Assembly: GCA_017652545.1 (NCBI GenBank)
Contig: JAGCAV010000233.1
Coordinates: 1-13,233 of the forward strand
From: Lachnospiraceae bacterium
Lineage (GTDB): Bacteria; Bacillota_A; Clostridia; Lachnospirales; Lachnospiraceae
Reading direction: 5' to 3'
DNA length: 13,233 bases
Shown here: piece after piece, positions 1 through 6,474 of the stretch
Position numbering within the stretch: position 1 is the stretch's first letter
Layout: each line of letters opens with the position of its first letter
Notes under the pieces: model-generated
The model's input: only the letters and a program-made list of their open reading frames with translations
Told to the model about the DNA's origin: nothing
Databases searched by the model: none
Position numbers and translations under genes: made by a program

Positions 1-1
1 C

Positions 2-658
2 ATTCCCGCCGGTTCCACGAATGATTATGCCAGTTCACTCGGGATTCCGAAGGAAATGACCGATGCCGCCAGGGCGATTGCCGAGGGAAGCGTGTTCTCC
101 TGTGATGTAGGGCATATACGGAATGATGAGCAGGAAAGCTATTTTGTATATGTCGCTGCTTTCGGCGCATTCACAGAGGTCTCCTACAAGACCAGTCAGG
201 ATATGAAGAACGCGCTCGGGCATCTGGCATACCTGCTGGAGGGCGTTAAATCATTCGCGAACCTCAAGAGCTGGAAACTCCGGTTCCACAGCAGGGAAAG
301 GTCCGGCGAGGGGGAATTCCTGTACGGCATGATCACCAACTCAAATTCGGTCGGCGGCTTCAAGGGAATCACCGGAAATGATGTGACGCTCAATGACGGA
401 CTGTTCGAGGTGACACTGATCAAAATGCCTCCGAGCTTTGTTGACTGGCCGAATATCATCAATGCCCTTCTGAACGGAACGAAAAGTGAGTATGTGATCA
501 CCTTCAAAACGGGAAAGCTGATCGTCGAGCCGGAGGGCGAGATGGCCTGGACGGTCGACGGTGAATACGGAGGAACCTACGAACGCATTGTCGTCGAGAA
601 TATTCCGCAGGCACTTCCTCTTGTCCTCGGGGAGTCCCCCGAGAGTGTGTTTGCGTGA
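2..658 (+). CDS. Diacylglycerol kinase-family protein, C-terminal part (5' truncated)
   Basis: The frame is open from the left edge, so the gene starts outside the window. The first residues read PAGSTNDYASSLGIP, the glycine-rich nucleotide-binding loop with the G-T-N-D type motif of the diacylglycerol kinase/YegS/BmrU lipid kinase family. An ATG at position 56 lies downstream of this motif and is therefore internal. The rest (about 218 residues visible) fits the family's C-terminal beta-sandwich, including the VYVAAFGAFTEVSY stretch and a conserved DG.FEV segment. The family phosphorylates diacylglycerol or related lipids at the inner membrane face with ATP. It is separated from the sugar genes by a terminator and probably has no link to them. 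The exact substrate cannot be told from this fragment. Confidence 0.85.
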   Translation: MPAGSTNDYASSLGIPKEMTDAARAIAEGSVFSCDVGHIRNDEQESYFVYVAAFGAFTEVSYKTSQDMKNALGHLAYLLEGVKSFANLKSWKLRFHSRERSGEGEFLYGMITNSNSVGGFKGITGNDVTLNDGLFEVTLIKMPPSFVDWPNIINALLNGTKSEYVITFKTGKLIVEPEGEMAWTVDGEYGGTYERIVVENIPQALPLVLGESPESVFA

Positions 659-708
659 TCATGTCATCATAACCTGTGACTGTATATCAAAAAAACAGAG
701 ACTGATCC

Positions 709-740
709 ATGCTGCATCCCGCGGGATGTAGCATTTTTTT
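709..740 (+). terminator. Rho-independent terminator after the lipid kinase gene
   Basis: ATGCTGCATCCC (709-720) pairs with GGGATGTAGCAT (723-734) with one G-T wobble, closing on a CGCG turn. A run of seven T follows (734-740). It ends the upstream transcription unit and isolates xylB. Confidence 0.9.
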
Positions 741-781
741 GCTGTTTTACTATCAATTATTGTTGACCTTGACAACCAGAA

Positions 782-810
782 TTGAAAAAAGAATATGCGT
801 GTTATATATT
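782..810 (+). promoter_or_regulatory. Sigma-A-like promoter of the xylB operon
   Basis: TTGAAA (782-787) and TATATT (805-810) are separated by exactly 17 bp, each matching five of six consensus positions. Transcription would begin near 817, about 60 bases before the xylB start. A TTGACC/TTGACA tandem (763-774) just upstream has no usable -10 at normal spacing. Confidence 0.65.
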
Positions 811-823
811 ATTTACAGTATGC

Positions 824-847
824 AACTGTTTTGCTGTATGAACAGTT
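824..847 (+). promoter_or_regulatory. Inverted repeat in the xylB leader, possible operator
   Basis: AACTGTT (824-830) and AACAGTT (841-847) form a perfect 7-bp inverted repeat around a 10-bp spacer, just after the predicted transcription start. The same stretch holds a direct repeat, GTATG at 818-822 and 836-840, 18 bp apart. The position suits a repressor operator or leader hairpin. Its binding protein is unknown. Confidence 0.45.
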
Positions 848-879
848 AAAGCACCATTACATGACAGAAAGGAGAGAGT

Positions 880-2349
880 ATGTACTATATAGGCATAGAC
901 CTCGGTACATCGGCAGTCAAACTGCTGATGATGGATGAAACCGGAAAGATCATCAGGATCGTATCCAGGGAATATCCGCTTTTCTTCCCGCACCCCGGCT
1001 GGTCGGAGCAGCGGCCGGAGGACTGGTATGAACAGTCTGTGGAAGGCCTGAAGGAGCTTCTGGACGGGTGTGACAAGTCCAAAGTGGCAGGCATCAGCTT
1101 CGGCGGACAGATGCACGGCCTGGTGATTCTGGATGACGAGGACAACGTGATCCGTCCTGCCATTCTCTGGAATGACGGAAGGACCGCAAAAGAGACGGAT
1201 TATCTGAATACGGTGATCGGAAAGGAAAAGCTCTCCTCGTATACTGCCAACATTGCCTTTGCCGGGTTTACCGCCCCGAAGATCCTCTGGGTCAAGGAGA
1301 ACGAACCTGAGAACTTCGCGAAAATCGCGAAGATCATGCTGCCCAAGGATTACCTCGCCTACAAGCTGACCGGTACCTTCTGCACAGACGTTTCCGATGC
1401 CTCCGGCATGCTTCTGCTTGATGTAAAGAACCGCTGCTGGTCAAAGGAGATGATGGAGATCTGCTCTGTCAGGGAAGAACAGCTGCCGAAACTCTTTGAA
1501 AGCTATGAATGTGTCGGCTGTGTGAAGGCGGATCTTGCAAAGGAACTGGGCATCTCCGAGAACGTCAGGGTGGCAGCAGGAGCGGGAGACAATGCCGCTG
1601 CCGCGGTCGGCACAGGAACTGTCGGCAACGGAATGTGCAACATCTCCCTTGGCACAAGCGGAACGATCTTTATCTCGTCGGATTCATTCGGCGTGGACAA
1701 GTTCAACGCCCTGCATGCCTTTGATCATGCCGACGGCCATTATCACCTGATGGGCTGCATGCTGTCCGCCGCATCCTGCAACAAGTGGTGGATGGACGGC
1801 ATCACCGGTGTGAAGGATTATGCGGCCGAACAGGCACAGATCGAAAAGCTCGGTGAGAATCATGTATTCTTCCTTCCCTACCTGATGGGAGAGAGAAGCC
1901 CGCACAATGATCCCGCAGCGAGAGGTACCTTCATCGGCATGACCATGGATACCACGAGAGCGGATATGACCCAGGCGGTGCTTGAAGGCGTCACCTTCGG
2001 ACTGCGCGACTGCCTGGAGATCGCGAAGTCCCTGGGGATCCATCTGGAGCGTACCAAGATCGTCGGCGGCGGAGCCAAGAGTCCCCTCTGGAGAAAGATC
2101 TGCGCAAACATCCTGGGTTTGAAGGTGGATGTGCCTGCGTGTGAGGAAGGACCTTCCATGGGCGGCGCCATGCTTGCCATGGTCGCGTGCGGCGCCTATC
2201 CGGATGTGGTGAGCGCGGCGGACGCGATCGTCAAGGTCGTTGATACGGTAGAACCTGATCCGGAACTTGTAGAAAAATATAACGCGCGGTATGAACAGTT
2301 CAAGAAGATCTATCCGGCAGTGAAGGAACTGTTTCCGCAGATCGCGTAA
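880..2349 (+). CDS. xylB: Xylulokinase (FGGY carbohydrate kinase)
   Basis: The protein has 489 residues, the usual length of XylB. It phosphorylates D-xylulose to D-xylulose 5-phosphate with ATP in the cytoplasm. Visible family marks, in order: IGIDLGTSAVK (4-14, N-terminal phosphate loop with Asp7); GGQMHGLV and PAILWNDGR (75-101), a pair diagnostic of xylulokinases; LPKDYLAYKLTG (154-165); AGAGDNAAAAVGTG (233-246, with the catalytic-base Asp237); LGTSGTIF (257-264); and a C-terminal GGGAKSPLW adenine-site segment. The ATG is preceded by AAAGGAGAG at a suitable distance. It is the first gene after a promoter and is followed by the isomerase after a gap of 87 bp. Ribulokinase or another FGGY activity is less likely because of the QMHG and WNDGR motifs, though a related pentulose such as D-ribulose cannot be excluded. 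Confidence 0.93.
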   Translation: MYYIGIDLGTSAVKLLMMDETGKIIRIVSREYPLFFPHPGWSEQRPEDWYEQSVEGLKELLDGCDKSKVAGISFGGQMHGLVILDDEDNVIRPAILWNDGRTAKETDYLNTVIGKEKLSSYTANIAFAGFTAPKILWVKENEPENFAKIAKIMLPKDYLAYKLTGTFCTDVSDASGMLLLDVKNRCWSKEMMEICSVREEQLPKLFESYECVGCVKADLAKELGISENVRVAAGAGDNAAAAVGTGTVGNGMCNISLGTSGTIFISSDSFGVDKFNALHAFDHADGHYHLMGCMLSAASCNKWWMDGITGVKDYAAEQAQIEKLGENHVFFLPYLMGERSPHNDPAARGTFIGMTMDTTRADMTQAVLEGVTFGLRDCLEIAKSLGIHLERTKIVGGGAKSPLWRKICANILGLKVDVPACEEGPSMGGAMLAMVACGAYPDVVSAADAIVKVVDTVEPDPELVEKYNARYEQFKKIYPAVKELFPQIA

Positions 2350-2436
2350 GGTACGGAATGCCTGCTTTTATGCAGCGCCGGGCGACAGTTGGATGAATGT
2401 TGTTTTTGTTTATCAATAAATGTGGAGGTAATGAAC

Positions 2437-3921
2437 ATGGTAAACATCCCAAAAGTTAAGATCGGTATCGTGGCTGTCAGCAGAGACTGCTTCCCGGAAT
2501 CACTTTCCGTCGGCAGAAGAGAGGCTTTGATCGCCGCTTACAAGGCTTCCTATGATGCGGCAGATATCTATGAATGCCCCATCTGTATCGTTGAGAGCGA
2601 GATTCACATGGTTCAGGCGCTTGAGGATGTGAAGAAGGCAGGGTGCAACGCCCTCTGTGTCTATCTCGGAAACTTTGGTCCCGAGATTTCCGAAACACTG
2701 CTTGCCAAACATTTTGACGGTCCCGTCATGTTCTGCGCGGCAGCCGAAGAGTCCCAGAATGATCTGTCCGACGGACGCGGCGACGCGTACTGCGGCATGC
2801 TCAATGCAAGCTACAACCTGCAGCTTCGCAATATCAAAGCCTACATTCCGGAGTATCCTGTCGGAACAGCCGCTGAATGCGCGAAGATGATCAATGAATT
2901 TGTTCCCATCGCGAGAGCAGTCGTCGGGCTTAAGAACCTGAAGATCATCTCCTTCGGCCCCAGACCGATGAATTTCCTGGCCTGCAACGCTCCGATCAAG
3001 CAGCTCTACAACCTGGGTGTTGAGATTGAAGAAAACTCCGAACTGGATCTGTTCGAGTCCTTCAACAAGCATGCCGGAGATGAGCGTATTCCGGAAGTTG
3101 TCGCGGATATGGAGAAAGAACTCGGCGCCGGCAACAAGAAACCCGAGATTCTTGCCAAACTTGCACAGTATGAGCTGACGCTTCTTGACTGGGTGGAAGG
3201 CCATAAAGGTTACAGGGAGTATGTCGCGCTGACGACCAAGTGCTGGCCCGCATTCCAGACACAGTTTGGTTTTGTTCCCTGCTACGTCAACTCACGTCTG
3301 ACCGGAAAAGGCATCCCGGTATCCTGTGAGGTGGATATCTACGGAACCCTGTCTGAATTCATCGGAACCTGTGTCACGAACGATACCGTGACGCTCCTTG
3401 ACATCAACAACTCCGTGCCGGATGACATGTTTGAAGAGTCCATCAAGGGTACCTTCAACTACAAGCATACCGATACGTTCATGGGCTTCCACTGCGGCAA
3501 TACCTGCTCCACCAAGCTGGCGAACTTCGAGATGAGATATCAGAAGATCATGGCCAGAGCGCTTCCGATCGAGGTGACGAACGGAACACTCGAAGGCGAC
3601 ATCGCTCCCGGCGAGATCACCTTCTATCGTCTGCAGAGCACAGCGGACAACACGCTACGCGCCTATGTGGCAGAGGGTGAAGTGCTTCCGGTCGCGACCA
3701 AATCCTTCGGCGGTATCGGCGTATTCGCCATTCCGGAGATGGGACGTTTCTATCGTTACTGGCTCATTGAGAAAGGCTTCCCGCATCACGGCGCCGTGGC
3801 GTTCGGCCATGCAGGAAAGGCTCTCTACGAAGTGTTCAAGCTGATCGGGGTCTGCCCGTGCGAGATCGGCTACAACCAGCCGGCCAGCCTTCCCTTCAAG
3901 GGAGAAAACCCCTTTAAATAA
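2437..3921 (+). CDS. L-fucose/L-arabinose isomerase-fold sugar isomerase
   Basis: I chose the ATG at 2437 (494 residues) because GGAGG (2424-2428) lies 8 bases upstream; ATGs at 2389 and 2431 have poor spacing. The protein resembles the FucI/AraA fold: an N-terminal Rossmann-like part (IGIVAVSRDCFPES onward), a middle domain, and a C-terminal part with the metal site. Likely metal ligands are Glu298 (in CEVDIYG), Asp322 (in LLDINNS) and His450 or His451 (in GFPHHGAVAFG). The Glu-Asp distance of 24 equals that of Glu337/Asp361 in E. coli FucI, and the PHHGA segment resembles the GGAHHT site of AraA. MGFHCGN (349-355) is a further family mark. The family interconverts aldoses and ketoses with Mn2+. 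Its place after xylB suggests a pentose substrate giving a ketopentose for XylB. The specific sugar is not readable from sequence; L-fucose itself is unlikely as no fuculose kinase or aldolase is here. Confidence 0.8.
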   Translation: MVNIPKVKIGIVAVSRDCFPESLSVGRREALIAAYKASYDAADIYECPICIVESEIHMVQALEDVKKAGCNALCVYLGNFGPEISETLLAKHFDGPVMFCAAAEESQNDLSDGRGDAYCGMLNASYNLQLRNIKAYIPEYPVGTAAECAKMINEFVPIARAVVGLKNLKIISFGPRPMNFLACNAPIKQLYNLGVEIEENSELDLFESFNKHAGDERIPEVVADMEKELGAGNKKPEILAKLAQYELTLLDWVEGHKGYREYVALTTKCWPAFQTQFGFVPCYVNSRLTGKGIPVSCEVDIYGTLSEFIGTCVTNDTVTLLDINNSVPDDMFEESIKGTFNYKHTDTFMGFHCGNTCSTKLANFEMRYQKIMARALPIEVTNGTLEGDIAPGEITFYRLQSTADNTLRAYVAEGEVLPVATKSFGGIGVFAIPEMGRFYRYWLIEKGFPHHGAVAFGHAGKALYEVFKLIGVCPCEIGYNQPASLPFKGENPFK

Positions 3922-3938
3922 GAACTGGTAAGGATTGC

Positions 3939-3966
3939 GGGGGTCATTGCGTAAGTAATGACCCCC
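3939..3966 (+). other. Strong hairpin between isomerase and epimerase genes
   Basis: GGGGGTCATTGC (3939-3950) pairs with GTAATGACCCCC (3955-3966) with one wobble and a GTAA loop. What follows is ATTTATTTGAAG, not a true T run, so it is a weak terminator at best. It could protect upstream mRNA or lower epimerase expression. Confidence 0.6.
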
Positions 3967-3996
3967 ATTTATTTGAAGAGAGATGAGGAGATCAGA

Positions 3997-5046
3997 ATGG
4001 GAGTTACAAAGCAGGCTTTCGGAAAAGCAGCTGATGGACAGGAACTGTCCCTGTTTACGATCGATAACGGGCATATGCAGGTGAAGGTGACGGACCTCGG
4101 CGCAACGATTCAGTCCATTATTGTTCCGGACCGGGACGGAAAGATGACCGATGTGGCGCTCGGATATGACGGACCGGACGGCTACTATGAAAACACCTGT
4201 TTTTTCGGAGCGGTGATCGGCCGCAGCGGCAACCGCATTGACAAAGGACATTTTACCCTGAACGGAAAAGAATACCAGCTTGACATCAACGACAACGAGA
4301 ATAATCTGCACAGCGGCCTGAACGGATTTGACAACCGCGTCTGGACCGTGGAAAAAACAACGGAGAATGCCGTGTCATTTTTCCTGAAGGATGCGGATAT
4401 GGAGCAGAATTATCCGGGCAATTTCCAGGTCAGCGTTACGTACACGCTGACGGAAGACAACACGCTGGAACTGCACTATGAAGCGGAGTGTGATCAGGAT
4501 ACGGTCGCAAACCTGACCAATCATACCTATTTCAATCTCTCCGGACATAACAGCGGATCTGTTGAAGATCAGGAACTGATGCTTGTCGCCAGACGGTATA
4601 ACCCTGTTATCGACTTTCAGGCGATTCCCACCGGGGAGCTGGCAGCTGTTGAAGGGACCGTCTTTGACTTTACCACGCCGCACAGGATCGGGGAGCGTAT
4701 CGGAGAGGACGTGGACCAGCTGGCCTTTGTGAAGGGCTATGACCATAACTGGCTGATCAGGGATGAGAAGGGTGAGATCATTAAGATCGCGGAAGCGTAC
4801 AGCGGGAAGACCGGTATCTGCCTGGAAGCCTTTACGGATCTGCCGGCTGTCCAGTTCTACGCGGGCAACTGCATAACCCCGGGCCAGACCGGAAAGGACG
4901 GGGCAGTCTACCAGCCCAGGTGCGGTTTCTGTCTGGAGACCCAGTTTGTACCGAATGCGATCAATATGGATAACGTGCAGAAACCGATCCTGAAAGCGGG
5001 AGAAAAATACGATACGGTCACGCGGTATCGCTTCTCAGTCAGGTAA
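3997..5046 (+). CDS. galM: Aldose 1-epimerase (galactose mutarotase family)
   Basis: The protein interconverts alpha and beta anomers of free aldoses in the cytoplasm, feeding the correct anomer to the isomerase. The start at 3997 (349 residues) has GAGGAG six bases upstream; an in-frame ATG at 3958 lies inside the preceding hairpin and has no ribosome binding site. Family marks: GRSGNRI (75-81), HSGLNGFDNRVW (105-116), NLTNHTYFNLSG (172-183) with the catalytic acid His176, YDHNW (248-252) with Asp249, and CLETQFVPNAIN (312-323) with the catalytic base Glu314. These numbers closely track the characterised GalM enzymes, so it should be active. It follows the isomerase in the same direction with a gap of 75 bp. 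Substrate specificity (xylose, arabinose, galactose or glucose) cannot be told; the context suggests a pentose. Confidence 0.9.
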   Translation: MGVTKQAFGKAADGQELSLFTIDNGHMQVKVTDLGATIQSIIVPDRDGKMTDVALGYDGPDGYYENTCFFGAVIGRSGNRIDKGHFTLNGKEYQLDINDNENNLHSGLNGFDNRVWTVEKTTENAVSFFLKDADMEQNYPGNFQVSVTYTLTEDNTLELHYEAECDQDTVANLTNHTYFNLSGHNSGSVEDQELMLVARRYNPVIDFQAIPTGELAAVEGTVFDFTTPHRIGERIGEDVDQLAFVKGYDHNWLIRDEKGEIIKIAEAYSGKTGICLEAFTDLPAVQFYAGNCITPGQTGKDGAVYQPRCGFCLETQFVPNAINMDNVQKPILKAGEKYDTVTRYRFSVR

Positions 5047-5060
5047 AAAGGGCATTGCAT

Positions 5061-5121
5061 GCATAAACAGGACATATTTGTCATGTGCTGTAAGGGCAGG
5101 ACAAATATGTCCTGTTTGTGT
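5061..5121. repeat. 21-bp dyad containing two operator-like palindromes
   Basis: Positions 5062-5082 and 5100-5120 are reverse complements with a single G-T mismatch, around a 17-base spacer. Each arm is itself near-palindromic: CAGGACA-TATT-TGTCATG (5068-5085) and CAGGACA-AATA-TGTCCTG (5097-5114, perfect 7-bp arms). No T run follows, so it is not a standard terminator. It lies about 100 bp before the likely transporter promoter. Confidence 0.75.
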
Positions 5122-5151
5122 CATAAAAGGCAGGATATTTCTTCAAAATAT

Positions 5152-5184
5152 GACAAAATCATGAAGAATTGCCGCTATTTTGTC
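5152..5184. promoter_or_regulatory. Inverted GACAAAAT half-sites upstream of the transporter promoter
   Basis: GACAAAAT (5152-5159) and its reverse complement ATTTTGTC (5177-5184) flank 17 bp. The same GACAAA core occurs in the dyad at 5074-5108, again with a 17-base spacer. The second half-site lies directly upstream of where a -35 would fall, a usual place for an AraC-type activator. This is inferred, not shown. Confidence 0.4.
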
Positions 5185-5186
5185 TA

Positions 5187-5220
5187 TTTTTTCCTTGCGG
5201 AACTAGTGTTATCATATCAT
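5187..5220 (+). promoter_or_regulatory. Tentative activator-dependent promoter of the transporter operon
   Basis: Two overlapping TATCAT hexamers (5210-5215 and 5215-5220) each match five of six -10 positions. At 17 bp upstream only TTTTTT (5187-5192) or TCCTTG (5192-5197) is found, so there is no real -35. This is expected for a promoter that needs an activator. The leader to the start codon would be about 50 bases. Confidence 0.4.
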
Positions 5221-5241
5221 TGTCGTGAGAGGGTCACGATG
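5221..5241 (+). promoter_or_regulatory. Small inverted repeat in the chvE leader
   Basis: TCGTGA (5223-5228) and TCACGA (5234-5239) are perfect inverted repeats around GAGGG, extendable by two G-T pairs. They lie at or just after the predicted transcription start, so they may be an operator or a 5' stabilising hairpin. Confidence 0.4.
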
Positions 5242-5275
5242 CAAATCATTATCAAATCTTTAGTGGAGGTACATT

Positions 5276-6322
5276 ATGAACAAAAAAGTTTTGTTTGCTG
5301 CATTGGCTGCAGTTGCTCTGTTCAGCACAGCTGCATTCGCAGAAGGTGAAAAAGTTGGCGTTTCCATGCCGACAAAGGATCTGCAGAGATGGAATCAGGA
5401 TGGCGACAACATGAAAGCCATGCTGGAAGAAGCCGGCTACGAAGTTGACCTTCAGTATGCTTCCAACGATGTTCAGACTCAGCTGTCACAGGTTGAGAAC
5501 ATGATCTCCAGCGGCGATGCTGTTCTGGTTATCGCAGCGATCGAAGGTTCCTCCCTTGGTGAGGCTCTTACCATGGCTAAGGAAAACGAGATTCCGGTTA
5601 TCGCTTATGACCGTCTGCTGATGGACTCTGACGGCGTTTCCTACTATGCGACATTCGACAACTACATGGTCGGTACCATCCAGGGCACCTACATCAAGGA
5701 TACCCTTGATCTGGACAACGCTGAAGGCCCGTTCAACATTGAGTTCACCGCCGGTGATCCCGGTGACAACAACGCCGGTCTGTTCTTCTCAGGCGCGTTC
5801 GACGTCCTGAGCCCCTACATCGATGAGGGCAAGCTGGTTGTTCCGTCCGGACAGACAAGCTTTGAAGAAGTTGCTACTCCGACCTGGGGCACCGATGTTG
5901 CTCAGAAGAGAGCTGAAGATATCCTTTCTTCCTACTATGCAGACGGCACCGAGCTTGATGCCTGGATGTGCTCCAATGACTCCACTTCTCTGGGCGTACA
6001 GAACGCTCTGGATGCCAACTACAAGGGCAACTATCCGATCATCACCGGTCAGGACTGCGATATCCAGAATACCAAGAACATGATCGCCGGCAAGCAGAGC
6101 ATGTCCGTATTCAAGGATACCCGTACACTGGCAGCGCAGGTTGTCAAGATGGTCAGCCAGATCCTCAACGGTGAGGAAGTTGATGTCAACGATACCGAGA
6201 GCTACAACAACAATGTGATCGTAGTTCCGTCCTTCCTTTGCGAGCCGGTATTCGCAGATGCCAACAACTACAAAGAGCTGCTGATCGACTCCGGTTACTA
6301 CACAGAGGATCAGCTGCAGTAA
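5276..6322 (+). CDS. chvE: ChvE-like monosaccharide ABC transporter substrate-binding protein
   Basis: This 348-residue exported protein binds sugar outside the membrane and delivers it to the downstream permeases. GGAGG (5265-5269) sits six bases before the ATG. Residues 1-22 form a signal peptide with a positively charged start, a hydrophobic core and an AFA/E cleavage site. The mature part is a periplasmic-binding-protein type I fold. Segments characteristic of ChvE include YYATFDNYMVGT, GDPGDNNAG, the PIITGQDCD segment, SVFKDTRTLA, VIVVPSFLCEPV and the C-terminal SGYYTEDQL. ChvE proteins bind several aldoses (xylose, arabinose, galactose, glucose). The signal peptide has no lipobox cysteine, which is odd for a single-membrane organism. 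Codons are richer in GTT/GCT-type choices than in the neighbours, fitting high expression. It is the first gene of the transporter operon and is followed by a terminator. Confidence 0.92.
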   Translation: MNKKVLFAALAAVALFSTAAFAEGEKVGVSMPTKDLQRWNQDGDNMKAMLEEAGYEVDLQYASNDVQTQLSQVENMISSGDAVLVIAAIEGSSLGEALTMAKENEIPVIAYDRLLMDSDGVSYYATFDNYMVGTIQGTYIKDTLDLDNAEGPFNIEFTAGDPGDNNAGLFFSGAFDVLSPYIDEGKLVVPSGQTSFEEVATPTWGTDVAQKRAEDILSSYYADGTELDAWMCSNDSTSLGVQNALDANYKGNYPIITGQDCDIQNTKNMIAGKQSMSVFKDTRTLAAQVVKMVSQILNGEEVDVNDTESYNNNVIVVPSFLCEPVFADANNYKELLIDSGYYTEDQLQ

Positions 6323-6379
6323 TTGCCTGATATCAGAACATGAATAAGGGCATCTGATGACAGATGAGGCCCTGAATGT

Positions 6380-6409
6380 ACAGGCGGGGTTTGCCCCGCC
6401 TGTTTTCTT
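6380..6409 (+). terminator. Intra-operon terminator between binding protein and ATPase
   Basis: ACAGGCGGGG (6380-6389), loop TTTG, CCCCGCCTGT (6394-6403), then TTTTCTT. The 10-bp stem is perfect and GC-rich. No convincing promoter follows before the ATPase, so partial read-through probably sets a high binding-protein to transporter ratio. Confidence 0.88.
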
Positions 6410-6474
6410 CATAACCCCGGGTTTTGACGCTGGCAGCTGCCCGGGCAGCCGGACAGGTACGGAGGGAGAAGAAA

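Noticed and set aside
761..774. Possible catabolite-response element (TGTTGACCTTGACA) upstream of xylB
   Set aside because: It has the outer TG and CA but lacks the central CG and the conserved A of the cre consensus, so the match is too weak.
2363..2376. Small CTGC/GCAG hairpin after xylB
   Set aside because: Only four base pairs and no T tract at the right place; not a supportable terminator.
4036..4050. Palindrome GGACAG-GAA-CTGTCC
   Set aside because: It lies inside the well-supported epimerase coding region and codes for ordinary residues; probably chance.
3655..4311. Long minus-strand open frame of about 218 codons
   Set aside because: It is antisense to the isomerase and epimerase genes, which carry clear catalytic motifs on the plus strand; no recognisable domain.
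5059..5349. A 96-codon open frame overlapping the chvE leader and start
   Set aside because: It runs through the dyad and promoter region, has no ribosome binding site and overlaps a clear gene in another frame.
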